Origin: JAEZDR01 sp039811185
GTDB taxonomy: Bacteria; Bacteroidota; Bacteroidia; Chitinophagales; Chitinophagaceae
NCBI GenBank assembly: GCA_039811185.1
Contig: JBDHYF010000004.1
Location: 62,001-126,000 of the forward strand
Length of the DNA: 64,000 nucleotides
Reading direction: 5' to 3'
The translations under genes and the position numbers were made by a program. How positions within the stretch are numbered: the first letter of the stretch is position 1; every line of letters begins with the position of its first letter. Below, in pieces: positions 24,945 through 33,374 of the stretch. The notes under the pieces were generated by a model. It searched no databases, had not been told where the DNA came from, and saw nothing but the letters and a program-made list of their open reading frames with translations.

Positions 24945-27506
24945 TTAAAGCTTGTTCAGTTTTTTCAAGCACTTCATCATGTCAATTCCTTTTCCGAGCA
25001 CGCCTTTAAACAAATCACCTTTTGTTTTAATACGTTCTAACACGTTGTGAATAGTGAAGGCGTCCAGCCTTAGCTCATGATTCACCTCTTTCCACTCGAG
25101 TGGTGTTGAAACAGTGGCGCCTGCCTTTGGACGCAAACTGTATACGCTGGCTATTGTTTGTCCGGGATTATTTTGCAGGTAATCCAGATAAATGCGGTGG
25201 CTGCCGCGCTTTTTTATATTTCTTTCCAGTGTGGTGAAATCAGGAACGAGCTGTTGAGCGTAGCTGCATACAATATGTGCAAACTCTTTCACTTGGTCGT
25301 AGGTGTATTTTGCAGCGGTGGGCACATAAATATGCAGCCCTGTGGCGCCGGAAGTTTTTATGTACGACGTAGCGCCGATTTTGTCCAGCACCTCTTTCAC
25401 GGCAAGTGCAGCATCCACAATCTGCGGCAGTGTATTTTCTTCAGACGGATCGATATCGAGGATGAAATAATCCGGGTGATCGGGATGTTGAGTGGTGGAA
25501 TGCCATGGGTTCATTTCTATACATCCCAAATTTGCGAGATACAACAAAGTGGCTTTGTTGTTACAAACGATGTAGTTGATTGTTTTGTTTCCGGACGATG
25601 ACACCTCAAAGGTATCTGCATATTCCGGCGCTTCGTCGCCCGCATCTTTGTGGTAAAAACTTTGGCCGTTAATGCCATTCGGACTGCGCTTTAACGACTC
25701 GGGCCGGTTTTTTAAATACGGCAAAATAAACTTAGAAACGGCATCATAATATTCGGCCACCTGCAACTTCGTAATACCGGATTCAGGAAAATAGATTTTG
25801 TCCTTATTGGTAATAACGATGTTATGCTCACCGGCTTTCAGAACCGCATCTCTCCCACGTTTAATTAACGGTTTATCGGCTCCTTCTTTTTTATTACGCT
25901 GAAATTTCTTATCAGGCTCGCCGCCCTCTCTTAGCTGATTTTGCATCGTAACATCCTCTGGCTCTTTATCTTCCCGAAGATGCAGAAACACGGGATGACG
26001 AAACTTGCCGTCTTTCGTTATCTCAGTAAACTTTACCTCGCAAACGAGTTGCGGTTTCACCCATGTTACGGGCGTATTGGTTTTTACTTTTCCCTTGAAA
26101 GGGGATGTTTTTGTAGTGATGGGTTTTAGTATTTCATACACTTCCTTCAACTTAGCCTCATCAAACCCCGTTCCTGTATGGCCTGCATACACAAGCTGAT
26201 TTCCTCTCCTCACCGCTAACACAAGTGCACCCAAATACTTACGGCTCCCTGTGGGTTCGGTAAAGCCGGCGATGATGGCCTCTTCCGTTACTGTATGTTT
26301 AATTTTCAGCCAATCTGCCGTCCGCTTGCCCGGATAGTACAAACTGTTAGCCCGCTTCGCCATTACGCCTTCCATCTTCCGCTCCTCTATGGCTTTAAAA
26401 AAAGCAGTTCCATAAGTTTCAATATGGTCCGAGAACTTAATGATGTCGCCCATTTTTAAAAGCTTTTTCAACAGTTCTTTTCGGTCTGTGAGCGGCCAGC
26501 CCGTTATATCTTCTCCATTATGATACAGGATATCGAAAACGTTGTAAACAATCGGATAGTTCTGGTAGTCGCTATAATGTTGCAGCTTTTGGAAATCGGG
26601 AAGCCCTTCTTCGTTCAACACCGTAACCTCGCCATCAACCACTGCGTTTATATTCAGCTTTTTTAATGCATGTATCACAGCAGGGTATTTTTCATTAAAC
26701 ACCAAGCCGTTGCGCGAATACAGCTTTACCTCTTTCTTATCCAGTTCCGCAATAGCGCGATAGCCATCCCATTTAATTTCAAAAATCCAGTCTTCATCAT
26801 CAAACGCCTGCTCGCCGGTCTGTGCGAGCATGGCAGGAATAAAATGCTCCATCTTTTTTTCCGGAACATCGGCCGACGTGCTCTCCTTCTCCTTTTCAGG
26901 CTTCGCGATTTTTTTTTTGACAGGCTTGCCGTTTTCTTTCAGCCATTTGTTGATGGGCGAATTCTTCGGCGTGTCGGCCTCGCTGTCGTAAGCTTCGTCA
27001 ACAGCAAAGGCATCGCGATGCTTTATCAGCAGCCATGAGTTTTCCTCCGCTTTTTTCAACCTCACCAGCGCAAACTCACCCTTCAGCTTTTTTCCAAACA
27101 TCTTAAACTTCAGGTTGCCGGCGGCAAGCCCTGCTTTCAGTTTTTTCACTGCGCTGTCGTAATCCGATTCATCCATGTCCGAATAATAACCTTCATCCCA
27201 TATCTCCACAATTCCGGCTCCGTAATTGCCTTCCGGAATCACTCCGCTGAAGTCTTTATAATCGTAGGGATGGTCTTCAACCATCATTGCCAGCCGTTTG
27301 TCCGACGGATTCAACGACGGCCCTTTCGGTACCGCCCAGCTCTTCAATACACCATCCATCTCCAGCCTGAAATCGTAGTGCAAATGCGATGCTTTATGCC
27401 GCTGCACTACAAACACAAGCCGCTTGTCGGTTTGCTTTTTCAGCCTGCCTTTTGGCTCCGATGTATCTTTGAAATTCCTTTTCTTATCGTACAGTTTCAG
27501 GCTCAT
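24945..27506 (-). CDS. ligD: ATP-dependent DNA ligase D (PE-ligase-polymerase)
   Basis: The 853-residue multifunctional enzyme of bacterial non-homologous end joining. Domain order is 3'-phosphoesterase (about 1-165, FVVQRHKASHLHYDFRLE and PEGNYGAG), central ATP-dependent ligase (about 225-525, nucleotidyl Lys245 in EIKWDGYR), and C-terminal primase-like polymerase (about 560-850, LDIDPS with Asp684 and Asp686). A Lys-rich linker (about 190-220) separates the first two. All three active-site cores look intact. It overlaps ku by 4 nt (ATGA), so the ligase and its recruiting partner are co-translated. It is convergent with the thioesterase. Confidence 0.96.
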   Translation of the reverse strand: MSLKLYDKKRNFKDTSEPKGRLKKQTDKRLVFVVQRHKASHLHYDFRLEMDGVLKSWAVPKGPSLNPSDKRLAMMVEDHPYDYKDFSGVIPEGNYGAGIVEIWDEGYYSDMDESDYDSAVKKLKAGLAAGNLKFKMFGKKLKGEFALVRLKKAEENSWLLIKHRDAFAVDEAYDSEADTPKNSPINKWLKENGKPVKKKIAKPEKEKESTSADVPEKKMEHFIPAMLAQTGEQAFDDEDWIFEIKWDGYRAIAELDKKEVKLYSRNGLVFNEKYPAVIHALKKLNINAVVDGEVTVLNEEGLPDFQKLQHYSDYQNYPIVYNVFDILYHNGEDITGWPLTDRKELLKKLLKMGDIIKFSDHIETYGTAFFKAIEERKMEGVMAKRANSLYYPGKRTADWLKIKHTVTEEAIIAGFTEPTGSRKYLGALVLAVRRGNQLVYAGHTGTGFDEAKLKEVYEILKPITTKTSPFKGKVKTNTPVTWVKPQLVCEVKFTEITKDGKFRHPVFLHLREDKEPEDVTMQNQLREGGEPDKKFQRNKKEGADKPLIKRGRDAVLKAGEHNIVITNKDKIYFPESGITKLQVAEYYDAVSKFILPYLKNRPESLKRSPNGINGQSFYHKDAGDEAPEYADTFEVSSSGNKTINYIVCNNKATLLYLANLGCIEMNPWHSTTQHPDHPDYFILDIDPSEENTLPQIVDAALAVKEVLDKIGATSYIKTSGATGLHIYVPTAAKYTYDQVKEFAHIVCSYAQQLVPDFTTLERNIKKRGSHRIYLDYLQNNPGQTIASVYSLRPKAGATVSTPLEWKEVNHELRLDAFTIHNVLERIKTKGDLFKGVLGKGIDMMKCLKKLNKL

Positions 27507-28288
27507 GACGCTTTTTTCTTTTTCGTGTTCATAGTACTGATGCTTGCTTTTAACTGCTCCATCAAATCATCCGTACTCTTGTGAATCACCTTCATGTGCT
27601 GCGGTTTTACTTTCTTACCTTTCGACTTCGCTTTTATCACCTCCATCAGTTGTTCGGTATAGTTGTCTTTGTATTCTTTAATATCAAATTTCCCGGTTAG
27701 CTGGTCTACCAATGCGGTTGCCATCTTCAGCTCGGCAGGTTTTATACCCGCATCTTTCGGAAGTTTCAGATCGTCGGCATCGCGGATTTCTTCAGCGAAA
27801 CGGATACGGTTTAACTGAATTACTTTGTCGGTAGAACGTATGACTGCAAGATGTTCTTTCGTGCGCATTACAAAGGTTGCAATTCCCGCCTTGCCCGCTT
27901 TATGAAGGGCCTCGCGCAGCAATGCATAGGGCTTTTCGCCCCCTTTTGCAGGCTCGAGATAATAAGGCATTTCATAATAGATGGGATCAATCTCCGCTTC
28001 GTCAACAAACTCTACTATCTCTATTAGTTGCGATTTTTTGGCGTTTGCCGCTTCAAAGTCCTTTTCGTCTAACACCACATAATCCGCTCCCATTTTATAG
28101 CCCTTAACAATATCGCTGTAGTTCACCTCTTGTCCGGTGCTGGCATTCACCCGCTTGTATTTGATGTTGGCGTGGTCTTTTTTATCGAGCATATCCAGAC
28201 TAAGTTCACTGGCTTGTGTGGCCGAATACAGCTTCACGGGTATGTTAACAAGCCCAAATCCGATTGCCCCTGTCCATAATGGTCGCAT
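27503..28288 (-). CDS. ku: Ku protein (NHEJ DNA end-binding)
   Basis: A 261-residue homodimeric Ku that encircles DNA double-strand ends and recruits LigD. The conserved start is LWTGAIGFGLVNIPVKLYSA, with KGYKMGADYVVLDEKDF and the bridge region through FVMRTKEHLAVI. The C-terminal tail after residue 210 is Lys-rich (KAKSKGKKVK, NTKKKKAS), as in Ku proteins with a basic DNA-threading tail. Its stop overlaps the ligD start. The topoisomerase IB gene lies 58 nt upstream on the same strand, giving a repair-topology unit. Confidence 0.96.
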   Translation of the reverse strand: MRPLWTGAIGFGLVNIPVKLYSATQASELSLDMLDKKDHANIKYKRVNASTGQEVNYSDIVKGYKMGADYVVLDEKDFEAANAKKSQLIEIVEFVDEAEIDPIYYEMPYYLEPAKGGEKPYALLREALHKAGKAGIATFVMRTKEHLAVIRSTDKVIQLNRIRFAEEIRDADDLKLPKDAGIKPAELKMATALVDQLTGKFDIKEYKDNYTEQLMEVIKAKSKGKKVKPQHMKVIHKSTDDLMEQLKASISTMNTKKKKAS

Positions 28289-28346
28289 AAGAAAGATTTT
28301 ATTATGGGTATGAAAATTCTATGCCCTTTTGATTGTTCGCCGGGAT

Positions 28347-29423
28347 TCAGGCTTTTTCCAAAATTTGCATCAACAGCTTTTCTTCCGGCTTTAAATCGTA
28401 TTGAGAAGTGGATACAATAGCATCGAACGACGCAAAATAATGTTCCAGATCATTGGCTTCGTACAAATCCAGAATCAGCGGATGCACATAATATTTCTTG
28501 CTCACGGCACGCGTGTTGCCCAACTGCGCAGCTACAAAATCCAGCACCTCAACAATCTTTCTTTTTGCTTCCGTTTTCGATTCGCAACAGCCTGCTTCGC
28601 CCAGACGCATCAAAGCGCAAACCGTTCCGCTCCATGTTCTGAAGTCTTTTGCAGTAAAGTTGCCGCCGCTGATTTCTTTAATGTAATCGTTCACTAAACC
28701 CGAATCAACCGAATGTCGGTTACCCTCTTTATCCAGATATTGAAACAATTCTTTTCCGGGAATCTCGCGGCACTTTTTAATGATGTTGGCCAGCTTACGA
28801 CTTTTAATTTCTATGTTGTGATACACACCCTTCTTCCCTTTGAACGAAAAAGAAATCTTCGCTCCGTCAATATCTACATGCTTATTTTTTAGCGTCGTTA
28901 GTCCAAACGAGCCATAAAGTTTTTCATAGCTGCTGTTGCCGATACGGATGGTAGTGGTTTCGAGCAAACTCACCACAAGCGCAAGTATTTTATTCTGATT
29001 TAGCTCCTTCGCATCCAAATCTTCCTCAACCCTTTTTCGGATATCGGGCAAACGCTGACCAAAATCGAGCAGATGCGAAAACTTGGTTTGATTTCGAAGT
29101 TTCACCCAATCGTTATGATAACGGTATTGTTTTCGCCCGGCGGCATCTTTGCCGGTAGCCTGCAAATGGCCGTTCGGGTGTTTGCATATCCAAACATCCG
29201 TCCACGCCGGAGGCAACACTAAACTTTTTATGCGGGCAAGCGTTTCGCTATCGCTTATTTTCTTCCCGTTCAGGAGATAAAAAAATCCGCTTCCTTTTTT
29301 CATTCTTGATATCCCCTTTTCTTCATCGTTCACATAGCGAAGGTGAATCAGCTCAGCAGATTTTTCGGGATCGTAATGCAACTTGCTCAGTCGCTTTTTA
29401 CTGATGTTCTCAATCAATTCCAT
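28347..29423 (-). CDS. DNA topoisomerase IB (poxvirus-type)
   Basis: A 358-residue type IB topoisomerase, relaxing supercoils through a 3'-phosphotyrosyl intermediate. The N-terminal domain carries LPPAWTDVWICKHPNGHLQATG and the typical DAAGRKQYRYH. The catalytic domain has GNSSYEKLYGSFGLTTL, KDFRTWSGT and nucleophile Tyr312 in SKKYYVHP (the adjacent Tyr311 is unusual, as many family members have Cys there). Bacterial TopIB genes are often found with NHEJ genes. It is first in the leftward set topIB-ku-ligD and divergent from the GH13 gene, sharing a 55-nt intergenic region. Confidence 0.94.
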   Translation of the reverse strand: MELIENISKKRLSKLHYDPEKSAELIHLRYVNDEEKGISRMKKGSGFFYLLNGKKISDSETLARIKSLVLPPAWTDVWICKHPNGHLQATGKDAAGRKQYRYHNDWVKLRNQTKFSHLLDFGQRLPDIRKRVEEDLDAKELNQNKILALVVSLLETTTIRIGNSSYEKLYGSFGLTTLKNKHVDIDGAKISFSFKGKKGVYHNIEIKSRKLANIIKKCREIPGKELFQYLDKEGNRHSVDSGLVNDYIKEISGGNFTAKDFRTWSGTVCALMRLGEAGCCESKTEAKRKIVEVLDFVAAQLGNTRAVSKKYYVHPLILDLYEANDLEHYFASFDAIVSTSQYDLKPEEKLLMQILEKA

Positions 29424-29478
29424 CGTTCATCGTTGCATTAAAATCGTGCCTTTTCTGTTTATTGATTTAATTTGTTGC

Positions 29479-30750
29479 ATGGCTACAGCATTTCCTCTTC
29501 TGCCTTTTGCAAACAGCACCAACATTTACGAAGTCAATCTGCGGCAATACACGCCCGAAGGCAGTTTAACCGCTTTTGAAAAACATCTTCCACGTTTAAA
29601 AGATATGGGCGTTCAATTATTGTGGTTTATGCCGCTTACGCCCATTAGCGAGCACAACCGCAAAGGCAGTTTGGGAAGCTATTATGCGGCAAAAAGCTTC
29701 AACCGCGTTTGTGAAAGCTATGGTACCGCGCACGACCTTCAACGGATTGTGCGGGCGGCACATCACCTTGGTATGAAGGTCATGATCGACTGGGTGGCAA
29801 ATCATACCGGTTGCGATCATGAATGGACCATCAGCAATCCGGATTTTTACGAGCGGGATAAACACGGAAATTTCATGGAAAAGCACGGCTGGAGCGATGT
29901 GTACGATTTAAACTATCATAACCCCAATCTGCGGTTGGCAATGATCGATGCCATGCTGAGCTGGATAATGCGATACGACATCGACGGCTTTCGTTGCGAT
30001 ATGGCGCATCTCGTCCCCTTAGACTTCTGGATGGAAGCCCGCAGCGCCTGCGATGCCGTTAAGCCGTTGCTCTGGCTGGCCGAGTGCGAAGAAATAGCCT
30101 ACCATCAGGCATTCGATCTCACCTACTCCTGGCAGTGGATGCACGCTACCGAAAAGGCTGTTAAGGGAGAAGGCGGATGGAGTGAAGCCCGCGCTGTGTT
30201 GAAACACTATCTCCACTACCCAAAGCGCTCGACAGCACTGCTGTTTACCAGTAATCACGATGAAAATTCGTGGAATGGAACGGAGTACGAAAAATACCAG
30301 TCACGGGCGCTGGCATTGGCAGCCATAAGCGTTTGCGCACCGGCGGTGCCACTCATTTATTCGGGACAGGAAATTCCAAACCATAAGCGGTTGCAGTTTT
30401 TTGAAAGAGACACGCTCAACTTCTCTCAAACGATTGCGCTGCATAGCTTTTACAAAACGCTGTTGGAGGCAAAGCAACAAAACGACTGCTTTCATATCAA
30501 TGCGAGTGCGTTACTGCTGGATGCCGGTCGGGAAGACGTTTTTGCCTTCTTACAAATGGGCGTTTCGGAGAAAGCGATCACGATTTTTAATTTGGGGAAA
30601 GAGAGCCTAAACGTAAAACTCACCAATAAACTGCTGAAGGGTGCATACAGAAACATTTTCAGCGGGCAGGAACAACAAATAAACGACACGCTGGAGGCGG
30701 CGTTAGAGGAAGGAGAATTTCTTTTGCTGGTTGCTAAAAGGCAAACGTAA
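29479..30750 (+). CDS. GH13 alpha-amylase-family protein
   Basis: A 423-residue glycoside hydrolase with a (beta/alpha)8 barrel and a small C-terminal beta domain. The catalytic residues are Asp174 (DGFRCDMA), Glu202 (WLAECEE) and Asp261 (SNHDENSW). The early motif MIDWVANHTG is also canonical. No signal peptide is present if translation starts at 29479; the longer frame to 29383 overlaps the topoisomerase start and is rejected. A cytoplasmic role in alpha-glucan or maltodextrin metabolism is likely. It is divergent from topIB, with no obvious link to DNA repair. Confidence 0.9.
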   Translation: MATAFPLLPFANSTNIYEVNLRQYTPEGSLTAFEKHLPRLKDMGVQLLWFMPLTPISEHNRKGSLGSYYAAKSFNRVCESYGTAHDLQRIVRAAHHLGMKVMIDWVANHTGCDHEWTISNPDFYERDKHGNFMEKHGWSDVYDLNYHNPNLRLAMIDAMLSWIMRYDIDGFRCDMAHLVPLDFWMEARSACDAVKPLLWLAECEEIAYHQAFDLTYSWQWMHATEKAVKGEGGWSEARAVLKHYLHYPKRSTALLFTSNHDENSWNGTEYEKYQSRALALAAISVCAPAVPLIYSGQEIPNHKRLQFFERDTLNFSQTIALHSFYKTLLEAKQQNDCFHINASALLLDAGREDVFAFLQMGVSEKAITIFNLGKESLNVKLTNKLLKGAYRNIFSGQEQQINDTLEAALEEGEFLLLVAKRQT

Positions 30751-30931
30751 AAATGTACTGTTTGTACGCTTTCTTCCGTTGCTTCAATAAGTGTTTTTTA
30801 ATAACGGCAATTTTGGAACTTCCGGTTTCATCGGAAGCCGATTTGAGTTGCCAAGGGCTTACATCCAGCTTTTTTGCCCAACGAATAACTTCATGAGGCT
30901 CGCTGAAACTGATGTGGGTATTGCTAAACAT
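30734..30931 (-). CDS. Small DUF3606-like protein
   Basis: A 65-residue cytoplasmic protein. The core (ISFSEPHEVIRWAKKLDVSP followed by WQLKSASDETG) matches the DUF3606 pattern of an Ile/hydroxyl start, a Trp-Ala/Cys-Lys-Lys helix and a terminal Val/Gly region. The tail is basic (KKHLLKQRKKAYKQ). The ATG at 30931 is preferred over 30973 because it starts at the domain. It overlaps the end of the GH13 gene by 17 bp, convergent. Function unknown; identity rests on pattern resemblance only. Confidence 0.55.
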   Translation of the reverse strand: MFSNTHISFSEPHEVIRWAKKLDVSPWQLKSASDETGSSKIAVIKKHLLKQRKKAYKQYIFTFAF

Positions 30932-31014
30932 GCAATTTCCGCAGCCACTATTATGCCACAAAAGAGAAAACATTCATTTTTGGGCGTTGCCTGCGGCCGT
31001 GCTTTCCGCTATAT

Positions 31015-31035
31015 CTTTTTTGCTTTGCAAAAAAG
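31015..31035. repeat. Inverted repeat in the gap upstream of the GIN lipoprotein end
   Basis: CTTTTTTGC (31015-31023) / GCAAAAAAG (31027-31035) around a TTT loop. No clear terminator T-run follows on either strand beyond the stem itself. The region 30932-31116 otherwise holds nothing I can identify. Confidence 0.4.
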
Positions 31036-31116
31036 GATGCCGCTGCAATCACTAACGTGGGCATCCGTTTAATTATAACTTTCCGATAAAGAATGGCTTA
31101 CAACGGCCCTTACTCT

Positions 31117-31839
31117 TTAGGGCTGCTCCAGCCGGTTCATTTTTCCCGATCCATTAATCTTGGAATTAATTTCAGGATCGCCCGCATAATTTACATTTCC
31201 CGATCCGTTGATGACCGACTTCAGCTTGTTTTCTGCATATAAATCTACCCGCCCGCTGCCGTTAATGACCACACTGGCCGTTTCCGACTTTAGCTTGGCA
31301 GCCATCACTTTTCCCGAGCCGTTGATTTTAATTTTCACCTCTTTTGTTTCGCCCGACAAATCCATGTTTGCCGATCCGGAAATCGTCGCCTTCACCACCG
31401 GCGCACGCAGGCGCAATGAAATGGCTGAGCTGCCAAGGCTTTCAACCTTCACTGCTCCGCTACCCCTCAGCTTACCGGAAGTGGTAACGCCGCCCGACCC
31501 TAAACAAGCCAGCTCTTCCAAATTGGGTAACAACACCTTCACAACAATGGGATTTTGACTTTCCAGCCTCACGCCCTTTTCCACCTTAACCACAAGCTTA
31601 TTGTCTTCTACCTCGGTTTCAATATAAGAATGCAGATTTTCGTCTGCCGCTACCTCCACCATGCAGTCATCGCTGTACGAAAGCTCTACATCGATGTTGC
31701 CCTCCACAGCAATTTTCTCAAACTCACCAACCTCCCTCTCTGTTGTAACCATTCTGCCGTTGCCTGTTTCTGTTTTGCGAATAAACGCGTCGCACGAAAG
31801 GAGGCCGATCAAAGCAAGGATTATAATAAAGTGTTTCAT
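31117..31839 (-). CDS. GIN-domain (DUF2807) lipoprotein
   Basis: A 240-residue exported lipoprotein with a head-GIN domain, a right-handed beta-helix-like fold common in Bacteroidota. The ATG at 31839 gives a signal peptide with lipobox LLSC (Cys16). The mature domain has the family start FEKIAVEGNIDVELSYSDD and repeated turns INGSGKV, INGSGRV, INGSGNV and INGSGKM, spaced about 17-20 residues apart. Function is unknown; surface adhesion has been suggested for the family. It lies 8 nt after the aminotransferase gene and is probably co-transcribed. An upstream extension to 31896 overlaps that gene and is rejected. Confidence 0.88.
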   Translation of the reverse strand: MKHFIIILALIGLLSCDAFIRKTETGNGRMVTTEREVGEFEKIAVEGNIDVELSYSDDCMVEVAADENLHSYIETEVEDNKLVVKVEKGVRLESQNPIVVKVLLPNLEELACLGSGGVTTSGKLRGSGAVKVESLGSSAISLRLRAPVVKATISGSANMDLSGETKEVKIKINGSGKVMAAKLKSETASVVINGSGRVDLYAENKLKSVINGSGNVNYAGDPEINSKINGSGKMNRLEQP

Positions 31840-31847
31840 AACGGTTT

Positions 31848-33053
31848 TTAAAGCATCGTACGTCCGGGATAAGCCTCCAGCGCTTTCTCGAGGCAATCCA
31901 TGGCCCGGTTAATATCGCTTACATTTAATACATAGGCGAGGCGCACTTCTTGTTTTCCCAATCCTTTCGTTCCATAAAAGCCCGAAGCGGGCGCCATCAT
32001 AACCGTTTGGTTTTTGTATTCGAACTGCTCCAATATCCACTGACAAAAATTGTCTGCATCATCCACCGGCAGCTTTGCCATTGCATAAAAAGCACCACCC
32101 GGGTTCGGACAAAAAACACCCGGAATCGCATTCAATCTTTTTACAATCGTATTCCGTCTCAATTCATATTCCGCCTTTACCTTATCAAAATAGTTATCCG
32201 GTAAATCAACTGCGGCCTCACCTGCAATCTGCGCAAACGACGGCGGACTTAAACGTGCTTGTGCAAACTTAATGGCGGCGTTTAATAATGTTTTGTTCTT
32301 TGTTACAAACGCACCGATTCTTCCACCACAGGCGCTATATCTTTTACTGATGGTATCCATCAGCACAACATGGTCTTCAATGCCGGTTAAGTGCATGGCG
32401 CTGATGTGCTCGCCCTCGTAACAAAACTCTCTGTACGCTTCGTCAGCAAAAAGATAAAGAGAATGTTTTTGAACAATGTTCTTCAGCGTTTCCATTTCGG
32501 CTCGGCTGTATAAATAGCCTGTTGGGTTGTTCGGATTGCACACCACAATGGCTTTTGTTCGGGGTGTAATAGCGTTTTCAAAATCTTCTATGGGCGGTAA
32601 TGCATAGCCGTTCTCGATGGTTGAAGGAATGGGAACAACGGTTACGCCGGCCTGTACGGCAAAGCCATTATAGTTTGCATAAAAAGGCTCCGGAATAATG
32701 ACTTCATCGCCGGGATTTAAACAAACAAGAAAGCCAAACAAAATGGCTTCCGAGCCACCCGTGGTTACAATAATTTCATTATGGTCAACTTCAATTCCTA
32801 CTTTTTTGTAGTAGTCCGTCAGCTTGCGCCGATAGCTTTCGTTTCCCGCGCTATGGCTGTACTCGAGCACTTTGAAGTCCGACTTCCGCACGGCATCCAG
32901 CACCGGCTTCGGTGTGTCGATATCCGGCTGACCGATGTTTAAATGGTACACCGTAGTTCCTTTCTTCTTTGCGGCCTCGGCATAAGGCACCAGCTTTCTG
33001 ATGGGAGAAGCGGGCATCACTTCTGCCCGTTCACTGATAGATAATTGTGACAT
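31848..33053 (-). CDS. PLP-dependent aminotransferase, class I fold (AspC-like)
   Basis: A 401-residue fold-type I aminotransferase of the aspartate aminotransferase family. It has the PLP-binding Lys237 in TISKRYSACGGRIG, VCNPNNPTGYLYS (172-184), and LFADEAYREF with the conserved Asp. The N-terminus MSQLSISERAEVMPASPIRK is typical of the subgroup. Its substrate specificity (aspartate, branched-chain or aromatic amino acids) cannot be settled by eye. It precedes the GIN lipoprotein gene by 8 nt, with no metabolic relation apparent. Confidence 0.9.
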   Translation of the reverse strand: MSQLSISERAEVMPASPIRKLVPYAEAAKKKGTTVYHLNIGQPDIDTPKPVLDAVRKSDFKVLEYSHSAGNESYRRKLTDYYKKVGIEVDHNEIIVTTGGSEAILFGFLVCLNPGDEVIIPEPFYANYNGFAVQAGVTVVPIPSTIENGYALPPIEDFENAITPRTKAIVVCNPNNPTGYLYSRAEMETLKNIVQKHSLYLFADEAYREFCYEGEHISAMHLTGIEDHVVLMDTISKRYSACGGRIGAFVTKNKTLLNAAIKFAQARLSPPSFAQIAGEAAVDLPDNYFDKVKAEYELRRNTIVKRLNAIPGVFCPNPGGAFYAMAKLPVDDADNFCQWILEQFEYKNQTVMMAPASGFYGTKGLGKQEVRLAYVLNVSDINRAMDCLEKALEAYPGRTML

Positions 33054-33057
33054 AGCG

Positions 33058-33065
33058 CAAACCTA
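33058..33065 (-). promoter_or_regulatory. -7 box TAGGTTTG 4 nt before the aminotransferase start
   Basis: Minus-strand TAGGTTTG followed by C, an exact TAnnTTTG match, ends only 4 nt before the ATG. If used, the transcript would begin at or inside the first codons, or be leaderless. Confidence 0.45.
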
Positions 33066-33161
33066 AATCAATTACTGAATATTGAAAACAGAACATTGGT
33101 TGATTAAAAGAAGGTGAAGACAAGTCTGTTCCGAAACTATAAACAGGAAAATAACATTCAA

Positions 33162-33374
33162 TCACTCCTCTTCCTGCAAGTTGCTTTCAAGGTCTTTCAG
33201 AATCGCATTCACGTCTTCTCCGGTGGTGGTCAGCTTCGTCTTGCAAATTTTGATTAAAGCCGCCGCCCGCTTCACTTTTTCAGACAGGACATCAATTGAA
33301 ATCCGGCCTTCTTCTATCTCCAAAACAATTGCTTTCAGCTCCTCAAAAGCTTCTGTATAAGTGATGCTACTCAT
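33162..33374 (-). CDS. xseB: Exodeoxyribonuclease VII small subunit
   Basis: A 70-residue helical subunit that binds XseA to form the ssDNA exonuclease. The core YTEAFEELKAIVLEIEEGRI, followed by SIDVLSEKVKRAAALIK, is the XseB signature. The start at 33374 overlaps the xseA stop by 8 nt, so the stoichiometry is set by translational coupling. The frame upstream of it lies inside xseA. Confidence 0.93.
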   Translation of the reverse strand: MSSITYTEAFEELKAIVLEIEEGRISIDVLSEKVKRAAALIKICKTKLTTTGEDVNAILKDLESNLQEEE

